Shown piece after piece: positions 1 through 7,494 of a stretch of 64,000 nucleotides of DNA. Origin of the DNA: a virus; the IMG/VR virus record IMGVR_UViG_3300000553_000009, positions 62,316 through 126,315 of that record, one strand, 5' to 3'. How positions within the stretch are numbered: the stretch's first letter is position 1; the number at the start of each line of letters is the position of its first letter. A model generated the notes under the pieces. The model was not told the origin of the DNA. It searched no databases and worked only from the letters and a program-made list of their open reading frames with translations. A program made the translations under genes and the position numbers.

Positions 1-114
1 AAAAACTTTCATGTGCAAGGAAATATTTCTCCTCCCACATATGACAATGTAACTGTAAATCCACTGTATATTCCATCTTCTACCGTTTTTACTACTATTT
101 CCGGGGCACTATAA
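1..114 (+). CDS. 3' end of a phage protein (partial)
   Basis: An open frame enters from the left edge and stops at TAA 112-114, leaving 37 C-terminal residues rich in Ser, Thr, Pro and Val and ending SGAL. The composition would suit a beta-rich structural or fibre protein, but too little is present to assign a family. The next start codon follows after one base, so the two genes are probably cotranscribed. Confidence 0.6.
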   Translation, partial: KNFHVQGNISPPTYDNVTVNPLYIPSSTVFTTISGAL

Positions 115-115
115 T

Positions 116-523
116 ATGGCGGACTCATCTTCAACTACAACTACTAGTGGGCCAACGACCACTTCTACTCCAACAACTCCCACTACTGGAACTACTGGAA
201 CTACTGGAACTACATCCACCACCCGAAAGCCAACAACCCCCACTACTCCTCATGGAACCACCACTACAACATGTAATCCGTGTTATCCATTTGTTCCAAC
301 TACTCCCCAATTTCCTCCTGGATTTATTCTGCCCGCAACTCAGACTGTTCAGCCAGTAATAATACCATTCACCACCCCAATTCCAGTGAATCCATTAACC
401 ATGGGTATTACTACGACCACTACGACCACTACAACCTCTACTACGACCACTACAACTACTACTATTCCAAATGTTGTGCCCGTTCCTCCATGTAAATTCA
501 ATTGTAATTCTCTTAGCTATTAA
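116..523 (+). CDS. Thr/Pro-rich mucin-like protein
   Basis: 135 residues, extremely rich in Thr with Ser, Pro and Gly. There are two low-complexity blocks (about residues 5-52 and 98-116) separated by a Pro/Val/Ile-rich stretch. Four Cys occur in two close groups (CNPC near 53-56, and Cys near 126 and 130), which could form disulfides or bind metal. No signal peptide or membrane segment. No family is recognised. It lies between a structural gene end and a glycosyltransferase, so a surface-exposed, O-glycosylated virion protein is a reasonable inference, but nothing in the sequence proves it. The ACC/ACT/ACA repeats are likely to vary in length between isolates. Confidence 0.6.
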   Translation: MADSSSTTTTSGPTTTSTPTTPTTGTTGTTGTTSTTRKPTTPTTPHGTTTTTCNPCYPFVPTTPQFPPGFILPATQTVQPVIIPFTTPIPVNPLTMGITTTTTTTTTSTTTTTTTTIPNVVPVPPCKFNCNSLSY

Positions 524-533
524 TAATTAAGAC

Positions 534-1358
534 ATGAGAAAATTGACTATTGGAATGGCGACCCATGATGACTATGATGGGGTTTATTTCACTATCCAAC
601 ATATTAGAATGTTTCACAAGGAGATTTTAAACGATATAGAATTCGTAATCGTGGATAATAATCCCAAAAGTCCTTGTGGACATGCCATTAGAGAACTTAC
701 CGATTGGATAAAAGAACCTATTCAATATCTACCATTTACAAAATATCAATCTACCTCAATTAAAAACAAAGTATTTGAATTAGCAGATACTCCATATGTC
801 CTTTGTATTGATTGTCATGTCATGCTGGAGGCAGGATCAATTGAAAAATTGATCTCTTTTTATGATAGTTTCGAAGATAATGGAAATTTACTACAAGGCC
901 CATTAATTTATGATGATATGACTTCCATTAGTACTCATTTTGACCTCTCGACCTGGAGTTCGCATATGTGGGGAACTTGGGCAACGGATGATAGAGGGCA
1001 ACATCCTTCAAACTCTCCTTTTGAAATTCCTGCACAGGGAATGGGGCTATTTTCATGTAGAAAAGAGTCCTGGTTAGGATTTAATAAAGAATTTAGAGGA
1101 TTTGGAGGAGAAGAGGGCTATATTCATGAAAAATATAGACAACACGGCAAAAAAACCCTATGTTTGCCCTTTTTAAGATGGTTACATAGATTTGGAAGGC
1201 CCAATGGAGCAAATTATCCTAATAATTTAGAAGAACGCTTCCGAAATTACTATATTGGACATAAAGAACTTAGTTTAGATATCTCTAATCTACTAAATCA
1301 TTTTAATGATCTTGATTTATATCCTTTGCTTGAGAGCATAGATAAAGAATTAAAGTAA
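534..1358 (+). CDS. Glycosyltransferase, GT-A fold (GT2/GT27-like)
   Basis: 274 residues. The N-terminus (LTIGMATHDDYDGVYFTI) and the strand FVIVDNN are typical of the nucleotide-sugar-binding half of a GT-A fold. The usual DxD metal motif appears as IDCHVML near residue 92, so the second Asp is replaced. The C-terminal part has GFGGEEGYIHEKYRQHG, resembling the acceptor-side motif of polypeptide GalNAc transferases and other GT2/GT27-like enzymes. It probably transfers a sugar to a protein or glycan. The Thr-rich protein directly upstream (10-bp gap) is an obvious candidate acceptor, but that is inference. It converges on the minus-strand gene at 1350. Confidence 0.75.
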   Translation: MRKLTIGMATHDDYDGVYFTIQHIRMFHKEILNDIEFVIVDNNPKSPCGHAIRELTDWIKEPIQYLPFTKYQSTSIKNKVFELADTPYVLCIDCHVMLEAGSIEKLISFYDSFEDNGNLLQGPLIYDDMTSISTHFDLSTWSSHMWGTWATDDRGQHPSNSPFEIPAQGMGLFSCRKESWLGFNKEFRGFGGEEGYIHEKYRQHGKKTLCLPFLRWLHRFGRPNGANYPNNLEERFRNYYIGHKELSLDISNLLNHFNDLDLYPLLESIDKELK

Positions 1359-1583
1359 TCCCAATTTCAATTCTTGAGTAACATCATGTAACATTGACGG
1401 AAACCTCTCTTTGATATAATCATCAATAGCATCGTGTCTTTTTAATGTTCGATAGTCCATTTTTAAATCTTTTGCCTTATTTTCTATATAAATAGTGGCC
1501 TCAGCAAAACACATCCATCGACTAAACTCTTCCAATTCCATTAATTCCGAGCCTCCCCCCCTTTTTTCTATTTTAACTAACAT
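1350..1583 (-). CDS. Small hypothetical protein
   Basis: 77 residues, mostly charged and helical, with no recognised family. The 3' end overlaps the convergent glycosyltransferase gene by 9 bp. An internal Met at residue 15 (MELEEFSRW) is an alternative start and would remove a Gly-rich N-terminus encoded by a run of C on the plus strand. It is the last gene of a short minus-strand group. Confidence 0.5.
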   Translation of the reverse strand: MLVKIEKRGGGSELMELEEFSRWMCFAEATIYIENKAKDLKMDYRTLKRHDAIDDYIKERFPSMLHDVTQELKLGLL

Positions 1584-1606
1584 ATTACTAGTATTATATA
1601 TTGGTT

Positions 1607-2077
1607 TTAATTATTAATATCTCCAATCATAGTCTCAAATGTCTCGTTTGGAGACAGAGGTTCACTAATAAGGACAGAATCGTATTGAACATTAACTCTA
1701 TACTTATTCCTACACTTTTCACATTCCACAATATTTTCTAATTTTGGGGAAAATAGCCCCTGAAATGTATTTCCTCCGCATATACAAGGCAATTCTACTA
1801 ATTGGCTATCAAAGATCTTTTCATACTCAGTAATTACCTCCACTTGTTCGGCAATTACTGTCTCATATTCCGCAAATACCTCATCGTTTGATGACTTGGT
1901 TTTAATTTGAGATGATTTCCGAAAATGATATATACCAAATCCTAAAAGTTTTAAGTATGATACTACAATAAATGTTTTCCAAAAAGGAATGAAATCTGAA
2001 ACTCCAAATGCCAGTACTGCGCCAGCCCCAATTAAAGCGATAATTATTCCGCCATATTTCCAATATGTTTGTGTCAT
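1607..2077 (-). CDS. Membrane protein with cytoplasmic zinc-ribbon-like domain
   Basis: 156 residues. Two N-terminal hydrophobic segments (about residues 8-28 and 31-49) look like a membrane hairpin. The C-terminal half holds two Cys pairs, CIC near 98-100 and CEKC near 118-121, spaced as in a small zinc ribbon. The C-terminus ends in an acidic Asn-rich tail. No specific family recognised. It is probably an inner-membrane phage protein expressed from the same minus-strand group as its neighbours. Confidence 0.6.
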   Translation of the reverse strand: MTQTYWKYGGIIIALIGAGAVLAFGVSDFIPFWKTFIVVSYLKLLGFGIYHFRKSSQIKTKSSNDEVFAEYETVIAEQVEVITEYEKIFDSQLVELPCICGGNTFQGLFSPKLENIVECEKCRNKYRVNVQYDSVLISEPLSPNETFETMIGDINN

Positions 2078-2106
2078 ACTTTATTTTACTACGATTTAGT
2101 TAAAAA

Positions 2107-2493
2107 TCAATACATTTCATCGAAATTATCCTCTTCATCATCAGCATGGCGACACCCTATTGTATATTTTTCTAAAGTAGGATCAACATTTTGCAGAAGA
2201 TATATAACTGCTTTTTCCGTATTCTTTTTTAAGAGAAAAAGTGCTTTCTTGTTTTTTATTCCTTTGGTTTTCAATATTCCTTCCAAGGTTTTACATGCCT
2301 GAATCCCATTATCTACCATTGCCCCAAAATATGTAGGTAGTTCCGCCATTTCGTAAGGAAGAGTATTTGGGCCGGTGTGTGTTTCCTTTTCCTCTTTCTT
2401 AAATAACCGCATTTGTGTAGTAGGATCAAGATCATAATCTATCTCTCCTGATGCGAAACTTGTGGAATATGGGGATTGTCCTTTAGAAGCCAT
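2107..2493 (-). CDS. Hypothetical late protein with acidic C-terminus
   Basis: 128 residues: a polar N-terminus, a helical Lys-rich middle and an acidic tail (HADDEEDNFDEMY). No family recognised. A late-promoter motif TTAAATA lies 5 nt before its ATG, which supports this start. The gene is divergent from the late gene at 2526, with the two motifs back to back. Confidence 0.65.
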   Translation of the reverse strand: MASKGQSPYSTSFASGEIDYDLDPTTQMRLFKKEEKETHTGPNTLPYEMAELPTYFGAMVDNGIQACKTLEGILKTKGIKNKKALFLLKKNTEKAVIYLLQNVDPTLEKYTIGCRHADDEEDNFDEMY

Positions 2494-2498
2494 GTAAT

Positions 2499-2505
2499 TA
2501 TTTAA
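2499..2505 (-). promoter_or_regulatory. Late promoter motif TTAAATA
   Basis: TTAAATA on the minus strand, 5 nt before the ATG at 2493. Same geometry as the other late motifs in the window. Confidence 0.7.
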
Positions 2506-2513
2506 CTAAAATG

Positions 2514-2520
2514 CTAAATA
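2514..2520 (+). promoter_or_regulatory. Late promoter motif CTAAATA
   Basis: CTAAATA followed by 5 nt (TATCC) and ATG 2526. The upstream ATG at 2511 overlaps the motif and is therefore unlikely to be used. Confidence 0.7.
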
Positions 2521-2525
2521 TATCC

Positions 2526-3053
2526 ATGAGAACTGATTTGTTTGCCCAGGCATTCCTAAAAGTATTAAAAGAAGCAGACCAACCTTCCTTGGAACGTAAG
2601 GCAATGGAAGGAACATTGGATAGTGGAACGAATCCAGAAGATTTTGATACTAACATGGATATGCCTGATCAAAATTCTCAAGAAGGTCCAGTAGGTGATG
2701 AAGTAGCCGATGCCATGTCTCGTAGAAATGAGCAAATGGTGAAAGAACTTCAAGTATGGATTGATGAAATCGAACAATTTTTAAATTTCCTTAATAGTGA
2801 AGAACCTACCAGTATTCAATCAAGACTTGCTGCTGCGGTTCCTGATACTGTCATGGATAAAATGAAGCAATCTCAACAGACTAAAATTAGTCGGGTTGCT
2901 TCAGACTTGGCATCGTTACACCAGAATTTCTTAGGATTCATGGCACAGACATCCAACTCTAGATATAAGTACGTGGCCATTCCTCTGACATTTGGGTTAA
3001 GCATTCTTGGAGGTTTGAGTATGATTGGTTCTGCTATCAGCAATTTCTGTTAA
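2526..3053 (+). CDS. Late protein with capsid-targeting-like N-terminus and C-terminal hydrophobic segment
   Basis: 175 residues from the ATG placed 5 nt after the late motif. The first 16 residues (MRTDLFAQAFLKVLKE) form an amphipathic helix ending L-K-E followed by Ala, which fits a T4 gp21-type prohead cleavage site. The middle is acidic and helical. The last 30 residues are hydrophobic and glycine-rich (PLTFGLSILGGLSMIGSAI), like a membrane-active segment. Family not recognised. I infer an internal virion protein. A strong hairpin terminator follows. Confidence 0.65.
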   Translation: MRTDLFAQAFLKVLKEADQPSLERKAMEGTLDSGTNPEDFDTNMDMPDQNSQEGPVGDEVADAMSRRNEQMVKELQVWIDEIEQFLNFLNSEEPTSIQSRLAAAVPDTVMDKMKQSQQTKISRVASDLASLHQNFLGFMAQTSNSRYKYVAIPLTFGLSILGGLSMIGSAISNFC

Positions 3054-3074
3054 TCCCCGGATTATACCTTTTTC

Positions 3075-3106
3075 AAAAAAATCCAGTAATTTATTACTGG
3101 ATTTTT
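3075..3106 (+). terminator. Rho-independent terminator
   Basis: A 9-bp perfect stem ATCCAGTAA/TTACTGGAT (3081-3089 with 3094-3102), 4-nt loop, extended by an A-run before and a T-run after. It lies 28 bp after the stop of the gene at 2526 and could act in both directions. Confidence 0.85.
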
Positions 3107-3118
3107 CGCATCTTAGCA

Positions 3119-3125
3119 CTAAATA
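3119..3125 (+). promoter_or_regulatory. Late promoter motif CTAAATA
   Basis: CTAAATA, 5 nt, then ATG 3131. It lies just after the terminator at 3075-3106, so the next gene is a separate late unit. Confidence 0.75.
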
Positions 3126-3130
3126 TTATT

Positions 3131-3376
3131 ATGAAAAAGAAAGATCAAGAAGCAATTACCAAGTTATATGTAGAGAATTATGGGCAGGGATTGGACGAAT
3201 TCGATCCCCATAATACTACAATGCCAGAGGGACCGCTAGAAAGAATTCAAACCAGTCTATTTGAGTTTGCCAATACTGTAGAAAATGCCGCACAAGACAA
3301 TGAATCTCATCATTTAGCTGCGTGTGTACAAGCTCTTAGAACCGCGTCACATTATTTGGCAGAGTATTTAAAGTAA
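3131..3376 (+). CDS. Small late protein
   Basis: 81 residues, helical and acidic. The N-terminus MKKKDQEAITKLYVENYGQG is again a short helix ending V-E, loosely like the capsid-targeting leaders of neighbouring late proteins. No family recognised. It is a single-gene unit with its own late motif upstream. Its terminator hairpin lies inside the 3' end of the convergent primase gene, which it overlaps by 9 bp. Confidence 0.6.
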   Translation: MKKKDQEAITKLYVENYGQGLDEFDPHNTTMPEGPLERIQTSLFEFANTVENAAQDNESHHLAACVQALRTASHYLAEYLK

Positions 3377-4489
3377 TCCTCCAAACAACATCTTACATTT
3401 GATAATACCCAATCCCCCACATTGGGTATTATCTTTTATAAATGATGGAGATATTTGATCAAGTTTATGCTTAATACAAATTTCATTGAAATCTTTGTAT
3501 TTTCCCCAATTTTTAGGCCAAATGAAAACACATTCCCCTTGCTCTAATAATTTTAGAGTCTTTTCACGGGAAGTTTTATCAATCCATTGACTATCAAGTA
3601 CCCAAATTTTCTTAAAAAACTTCAATTCTTCCAATTGATCTTGTTGTATCTGGGTATAACGATGATATCCAGTATTGATCCCTGCTACTGCCAATCCATT
3701 TTTTACAAAGAATGAATCTATTGGTCCTTCAAAGATAAAAACAGTATCAAAGTTTGGATCTATTTTATCCATTCCACATATAGACTTATCTCCCCCCTGC
3801 TTGGAGGTATAAGATGCCTTTTCATCCCAAGAAAATAGTTTTCTCGACTGATAGAATATAATTTTTCCATCTGTATCTTTAAAGGGAATGATTAACCTAT
3901 GTTTATGTACGACATCTTTTAACGAAATGTATAAAGCATCTGGGCCATTCTTGGCTGTTCTCAGCCTTCTCTCATCAATTACTTTGTTAGCTTCGATAAC
4001 TGCCAAATTTTGTTTATAGAATTCAACTTGAGTAGAATCAAACAAATTTATTGAATCCTCTGGAAGCGTAGGAATCACTTGTGCGGGCTTGCCACTTGCT
4101 TCATCGGGGAGTGTCGCCATCCTTGCCCCTGAGTTGCCTATATCCTCTCTGAGAGCGTCATCATCCATTCCAGAAACTAAACGAATCCAGTTGTAAGGCT
4201 TGAGACTACTTCCACAATTATGACAGTAGATCAGATCATCTTCTACCAAAAAGAAACATCTTCTTTTCTTACCCCAAGACTTTCCCTCTCTACAAATTGG
4301 ACAACACGATCTATATGTTTTTCCATAGGCATTATAACTTACTTTGTAGCCAAATTCATAAAATTTTTCCACGGTATATTCCAGAGGAATATTAAAATCA
4401 ATCGGCGGTTTTTTCGTTTTCGATAAACTGCGCTTTAGACGTATTTCTAACGTATCTCGGGACTCTTTCAATATATTCGATGATACCAT
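3368..4489 (-). CDS. 61: DNA primase (T4 gp61-like)
   Basis: 373 residues. An N-terminal zinc-binding module CPIC (about 63-66) ... CHNC (about 89-92) precedes a TOPRIM core with FIFEGPIDSFF (E-G-P-x-D) and WVLDSQ as the second acidic motif. This is the architecture of bacteriophage primases, which make RNA primers on the lagging strand together with gp41 (encoded at 10504 here). The N-terminal 30 residues overlap the upstream gene by 92 nt; no later Met precedes the zinc motif, so a non-ATG start further in cannot be excluded. The last ~20 residues are encoded by a hairpin that serves as terminator for the opposite gene. Confidence 0.85.
   Translation of the reverse strand: MVSSNILKESRDTLEIRLKRSLSKTKKPPIDFNIPLEYTVEKFYEFGYKVSYNAYGKTYRSCCPICREGKSWGKKRRCFFLVEDDLIYCHNCGSSLKPYNWIRLVSGMDDDALREDIGNSGARMATLPDEASGKPAQVIPTLPEDSINLFDSTQVEFYKQNLAVIEANKVIDERRLRTAKNGPDALYISLKDVVHKHRLIIPFKDTDGKIIFYQSRKLFSWDEKASYTSKQGGDKSICGMDKIDPNFDTVFIFEGPIDSFFVKNGLAVAGINTGYHRYTQIQQDQLEELKFFKKIWVLDSQWIDKTSREKTLKLLEQGECVFIWPKNWGKYKDFNEICIKHKLDQISPSFIKDNTQCGGLGIIKCKMLFGGLL
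3401..3433 (+). terminator. Terminator embedded in the convergent primase gene
   Basis: 13-bp perfect stem GATAATACCCAAT/ATTGGGTATTATC (3401-3413 with 3421-3433) with a 7-nt loop and TTTTAT after it on the plus strand. On the minus strand no T-run follows. It therefore suits termination of the plus-strand gene ending at 3376, although it lies in primase coding sequence. Confidence 0.75.
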
Positions 4490-4670
4490 TTTTTAAAGCG
4501 AAGTCAAATTGTTCTTTGGGAATCCACAAGTTCTCCATAGTAGGAGTAGATAGAAATCCATACTGTTTTTGCTTATTTTCTTGAATGAAAACTAAAATCT
4601 TTCCAGCGTGATCACCTGTAATACAGGCGTATGCCTTGCCCAGTCTCATTCCTCGAAATATACTTATCAT
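4398..4670 (-). CDS. Hypothetical protein overlapping primase start
   Basis: 90 residues. The first half resembles a small beta-barrel (RGMRLGKAYACITGDHAGKI), and the rest is mixed. Family not recognised. Its start overlaps the upstream stop as ATGA (4667-4670), a typical translational coupling. Its 3' end overlaps the primase start by 92 nt, which is long for this compact genome; one of the two boundaries may be wrong. Confidence 0.55.
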   Translation of the reverse strand: MISIFRGMRLGKAYACITGDHAGKILVFIQENKQKQYGFLSTPTMENLWIPKEQFDFALKNGIIEYIERVPRYVRNTSKAQFIENEKTAD

Positions 4671-4960
4671 ACTTTACTTTTCATAAAAAGACCAATCTGC
4701 TCCATGAAAAGATTATTGAGTGCAGATTGTTGCATCTTATCGTTAAAAACTGTCATAACAACCGGATTTCCATCTACATCATACCCTATTAATTTATAGC
4801 AATCTAAAAATTCCATTATTGTATTAGATAATGCAAGATTCAACTGATTTTTTCTGGGAAGATTTCTTTTTTCCTCAATTTTGACCTTTAGTGCTTCCTT
4901 CAATATCTGAGTTATCTCAGCATCATTGAATTCCGTAAGTTCAAAATTGTCATCTTCCAT
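4667..4960 (-). CDS. Hypothetical protein
   Basis: 97 residues, acidic N-terminus, helical. No recognised family. A late motif CTAAATA lies 5 nt before the ATG even though the gene sits within the replication operon, so it may also be read late. It ends with an ATGA overlap to the next gene. Confidence 0.6.
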   Translation of the reverse strand: MEDDNFELTEFNDAEITQILKEALKVKIEEKRNLPRKNQLNLALSNTIMEFLDCYKLIGYDVDGNPVVMTVFNDKMQQSALNNLFMEQIGLFMKSKV

Positions 4961-4965
4961 TCATA

Positions 4966-4972
4966 TATTTAG
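4966..4972 (-). promoter_or_regulatory. Late promoter motif CTAAATA
   Basis: Minus-strand CTAAATA, 5 nt, ATG 4960. It overlaps the last codons of the upstream gene, so it lies inside an operon. Confidence 0.6.
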
Positions 4973-5310
4973 ATCGCCTTGAGAAAATTACTATCTTCGG
5001 TTTTTTGAGGAATTCCTTTTTCAATCAAATTTGTTATGATAACTTCCATTGATTGTGTCTTTAGATTGTAATTTTTAGTAAACTTATTTCCCCCATCATT
5101 AAATTCAAATGCAACTTCTCCTACAGACTCCTTATTTTGATAACAAGTTATGATTAGAGAATATCCCCCTGGATCAATCATAATTGTCCACTTTCGAGGA
5201 TCAGCTTGTCCATACTCTTTGAATAGTCTAATGGCGATGAATCCACTTTCTCTCAATCTACGAAGAAAGTATCCCCCCGTTGTAATTTTATTTTTCGATG
5301 TATTATTCAT
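4969..5310 (-). CDS. Conserved-looking hypothetical protein next to the clamp gene
   Basis: 113 residues, mixed alpha/beta, with a well-formed core (KWTIMIDPGGYSLIITCYQ, VGEVAFEFNDGG). I recall similar small proteins in T4-like cyanophages but cannot name a function. It is translationally coupled to the sliding clamp gene: clamp stop TGA and this ATG overlap as ATGA at 5307-5310. Confidence 0.6.
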   Translation of the reverse strand: MNNTSKNKITTGGYFLRRLRESGFIAIRLFKEYGQADPRKWTIMIDPGGYSLIITCYQNKESVGEVAFEFNDGGNKFTKNYNLKTQSMEVIITNLIEKGIPQKTEDSNFLKAI

Positions 5311-6020
5311 TTAGTTAATGATGTTAAAATGTAAGACAATGCCACTTTTCCATTTTGGATTTGTATATTTCCAATTCCTAGTTTATTAATTCTGAAATTA
5401 AAGTATAGCTCATCACTAAAATTCAATAATCTTATATTGTCCAGATTCACTATAAATTCTTCCATTACAAAATCCACGGAATCACCAATTATAGTCAATA
5501 CATCAGTATTCATTCTAGTTTTATCTCCTAATGACCAAACCAAATGATCATCATCGGTAAACACATATAACTTGTTTGTATCTTTAAATGTTGAGCTATT
5601 TTTTAATATCGATTGCATAAATGCTTTCGATACCTTAAATTCCCAGTCATATTTTTGACTTTTAATTTTTGATAGTGTGACCTTTGGTGCTACCAGCACT
5701 CCATCTCCGTGCAAATGATATTTAAACTTGGTAGTTGTCCCCTTATATTCCAAATTATTGGAATTAATTATTAATTCCACTGTATCGGTAGGAATTAAAT
5801 CCAAAGTCTTTGACAACTTATTCAAAGAGGGTAAATTCAATATTGTTTCAATATCAAAATTTTCTTCCATGGAGGACCAAAGAAACAAACTCTTATCTGT
5901 TGCCGAAGTGATCGCATACATACTATCATTTTCAATATGCAAAATTGCGGCGTCACTTACTTTTGAAAGACCATTGAGAAAATTTTGAAAATCCTGTTTT
6001 TTAAACTTGAGGCTTGGCAT
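5307..6020 (-). CDS. 45: DNA polymerase sliding clamp (T4 gp45-like)
   Basis: 237 residues from the internal ATG (MPSLKFKKQDFQNFL); an upstream in-frame ATG at 6065 would increase overlap with the preceding gene from 20 to 65 bp and adds a Arg/Ser-rich tail atypical of clamps. Length matches T4 gp45 (228). Two similar beta-rich halves are visible, and the C-terminus (FNFRINKLGIGNIQ..VALSYILTSL) resembles gp45. In T4 the trimeric ring gives polymerase processivity and also activates late transcription with gp55 (encoded here at 28872). The genes for the clamp loader large subunit (gp44) are not in the window. Confidence 0.7.
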   Translation of the reverse strand: MPSLKFKKQDFQNFLNGLSKVSDAAILHIENDSMYAITSATDKSLFLWSSMEENFDIETILNLPSLNKLSKTLDLIPTDTVELIINSNNLEYKGTTTKFKYHLHGDGVLVAPKVTLSKIKSQKYDWEFKVSKAFMQSILKNSSTFKDTNKLYVFTDDDHLVWSLGDKTRMNTDVLTIIGDSVDFVMEEFIVNLDNIRLLNFSDELYFNFRINKLGIGNIQIQNGKVALSYILTSLTK

Positions 6021-6501
6021 TCGATTTCTGCTTTGGGATTGTGTCCTTCTCTTCCAAAAAACCAATAATCTTAGTCAATTTTTTTGATATTTCTCTCAAA
6101 AGATCATTCGTAACTTTCTGAGTTGACTGATCGAATGATAACATCATTTGTCCATCATCAGGATGAACTGGGGGAAATATTCCAATCGTATGTGGAAGTA
6201 CTGGAGGATAATTATTTGGAGATGCTGGGAAAGTTGGACTAATAGGAACTACGTGTGCTTCTTGAATATATTCGGGAGGAACATATTGGGGGGGAGGAGG
6301 CAGTTGCGCTCGAACAAGATTTTGTGCTTGTTCGAGCGCCCCTCGAATTTTCATGCTACCATCCTGTCTATGACCACCCACCACAGTATTCTCAGATGTC
6401 ATTTGTTCCAGCATTCGAGATTCCCCGAACAGTGGACCCGCCACTTCCATTAATGCTTGCATGTCTGCGGGTGACATGGGAGGTAAGTCATAGTTATTCA
6501 T
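6001..6501 (-). CDS. Proline-rich hypothetical protein
   Basis: 166 residues. A helical N-terminus, a Pro-rich central stretch (about 68-110, containing LPPPPQYVPPEYI) and a C-terminal helix with KKLTKIIGFLEEK. Looks like a flexible linker protein or scaffold. Family not recognised. It sits between the gp32 and gp45 genes (4-bp gap to gp32) and overlaps the clamp start by 20 bp, so it belongs to the replication operon. Confidence 0.6.
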   Translation of the reverse strand: MNNYDLPPMSPADMQALMEVAGPLFGESRMLEQMTSENTVVGGHRQDGSMKIRGALEQAQNLVRAQLPPPPQYVPPEYIQEAHVVPISPTFPASPNNYPPVLPHTIGIFPPVHPDDGQMMLSFDQSTQKVTNDLLREISKKLTKIIGFLEEKDTIPKQKSNAKPQV

Positions 6502-6505
6502 AGTA

Positions 6506-7447
6506 TTAGTCTAAATCCAATCCAGCGATAAGTTGATCTACCGTATCTTCAACTTCTTCCGTTTTTTCTACTCTCTTAGTAGAAGTCTTCTTAGGTTTTG
6601 GATCCGTATCATGAAACATTGGAATGTCATCATTTACCTCATCCTCATCAGGAACTACTGGAAGTTCTTTTTCCCTTTTAGGAGCAGATTTCTTCTCTTC
6701 CTTATCCTTCCTAGGCGCACTCTTCGTATCACAGAAGTAGTGCTCATCAAGCATAGCTTGAAGTTCCTCGTAAGTCTTAACCGGATAAACCTGATTTAGA
6801 TCATGAAGATTTTCATAAATCTTATCAACATCTTCATCCGTTATAACTGTTTTGGATTTTGTAGTGATAATTGAATTTTTGAAAGTGGTAAAAACTCCTT
6901 GCTTCTCGGCAACAATCTTAAGATCATGGCCCGCAGTAGGATCGAAAATTTCCCAACCAAGTTCATCTGCCTGAACACCTTCAGTTGCAGCATCAATTTT
7001 TTCCTTCAGTTGAATTCCCATCTTGAGAATCTTAACTGTCCCATTATTCTCCGGTGTGGACGGATCATCAATAACATAAACATTAATGAACCAGTTTTCT
7101 GCTTCCTTAATATCTCCATCATAATCCTTGTTATCCGCATTTGGATTTTCCGTTTTCCATTCCTTCCATTGTTTCCATCTCAGATTTGAGATTGGATCTT
7201 TTTCATTGAAAGTTCTTAGACTTAAAGCACTGATAAAAGAACCAGTTGCCTTGGAGGTCCAAGAATTAACATAGTGATGGAATAAAGGCTCAACGCCTTC
7301 ATCCAAGATTGGAAGCAATCGTAGGGTATATGTTTTACCCGCTGGGAACTTCATGACATTGGCGAATTGACCGCCACCACTATTTCCCTGTTTATTGAGA
7401 GATTCTTTTATACGTTCAAACATACTGACTCCGAATTTTTTACTCAT
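6506..7447 (-). CDS. 32: Single-stranded DNA-binding protein (T4 gp32-like)
   Basis: 313 residues. The basic N-terminus (MFERIKESLNKQG) corresponds to the cooperativity domain; an OB-fold core follows, with ENWFINVYVIDDPSTPENNGTV matching the T4 strand 'ILVVKDPAAPENEGKV'; the C-terminus is Lys/Glu-rich then acidic, ending DQLIAGLDLD as in gp32. It coats ssDNA and recruits polymerase, primase-helicase and UvsY. The zinc module is missing: where T4 has CPVC this protein has DPIS, and the only Cys is elsewhere. Upstream lies a repeated TTTTG tract with no sigma70-like promoter that I could see. Confidence 0.85.
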   Translation of the reverse strand: MSKKFGVSMFERIKESLNKQGNSGGGQFANVMKFPAGKTYTLRLLPILDEGVEPLFHHYVNSWTSKATGSFISALSLRTFNEKDPISNLRWKQWKEWKTENPNADNKDYDGDIKEAENWFINVYVIDDPSTPENNGTVKILKMGIQLKEKIDAATEGVQADELGWEIFDPTAGHDLKIVAEKQGVFTTFKNSIITTKSKTVITDEDVDKIYENLHDLNQVYPVKTYEELQAMLDEHYFCDTKSAPRKDKEEKKSAPKREKELPVVPDEDEVNDDIPMFHDTDPKPKKTSTKRVEKTEEVEDTVDQLIAGLDLD

Positions 7448-7494
7448 TTTTTATTACTTTTTAGTTTGTTTTGTTTTGTTTTAGAATGCTAATC

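Noticed and set aside
1553-1565. Homopolymer-like C/T run as a phase-variable tract in the 1350-1583 gene
   Set aside because: The run is broken and lies before an alternative start; no frame evidence for switching.
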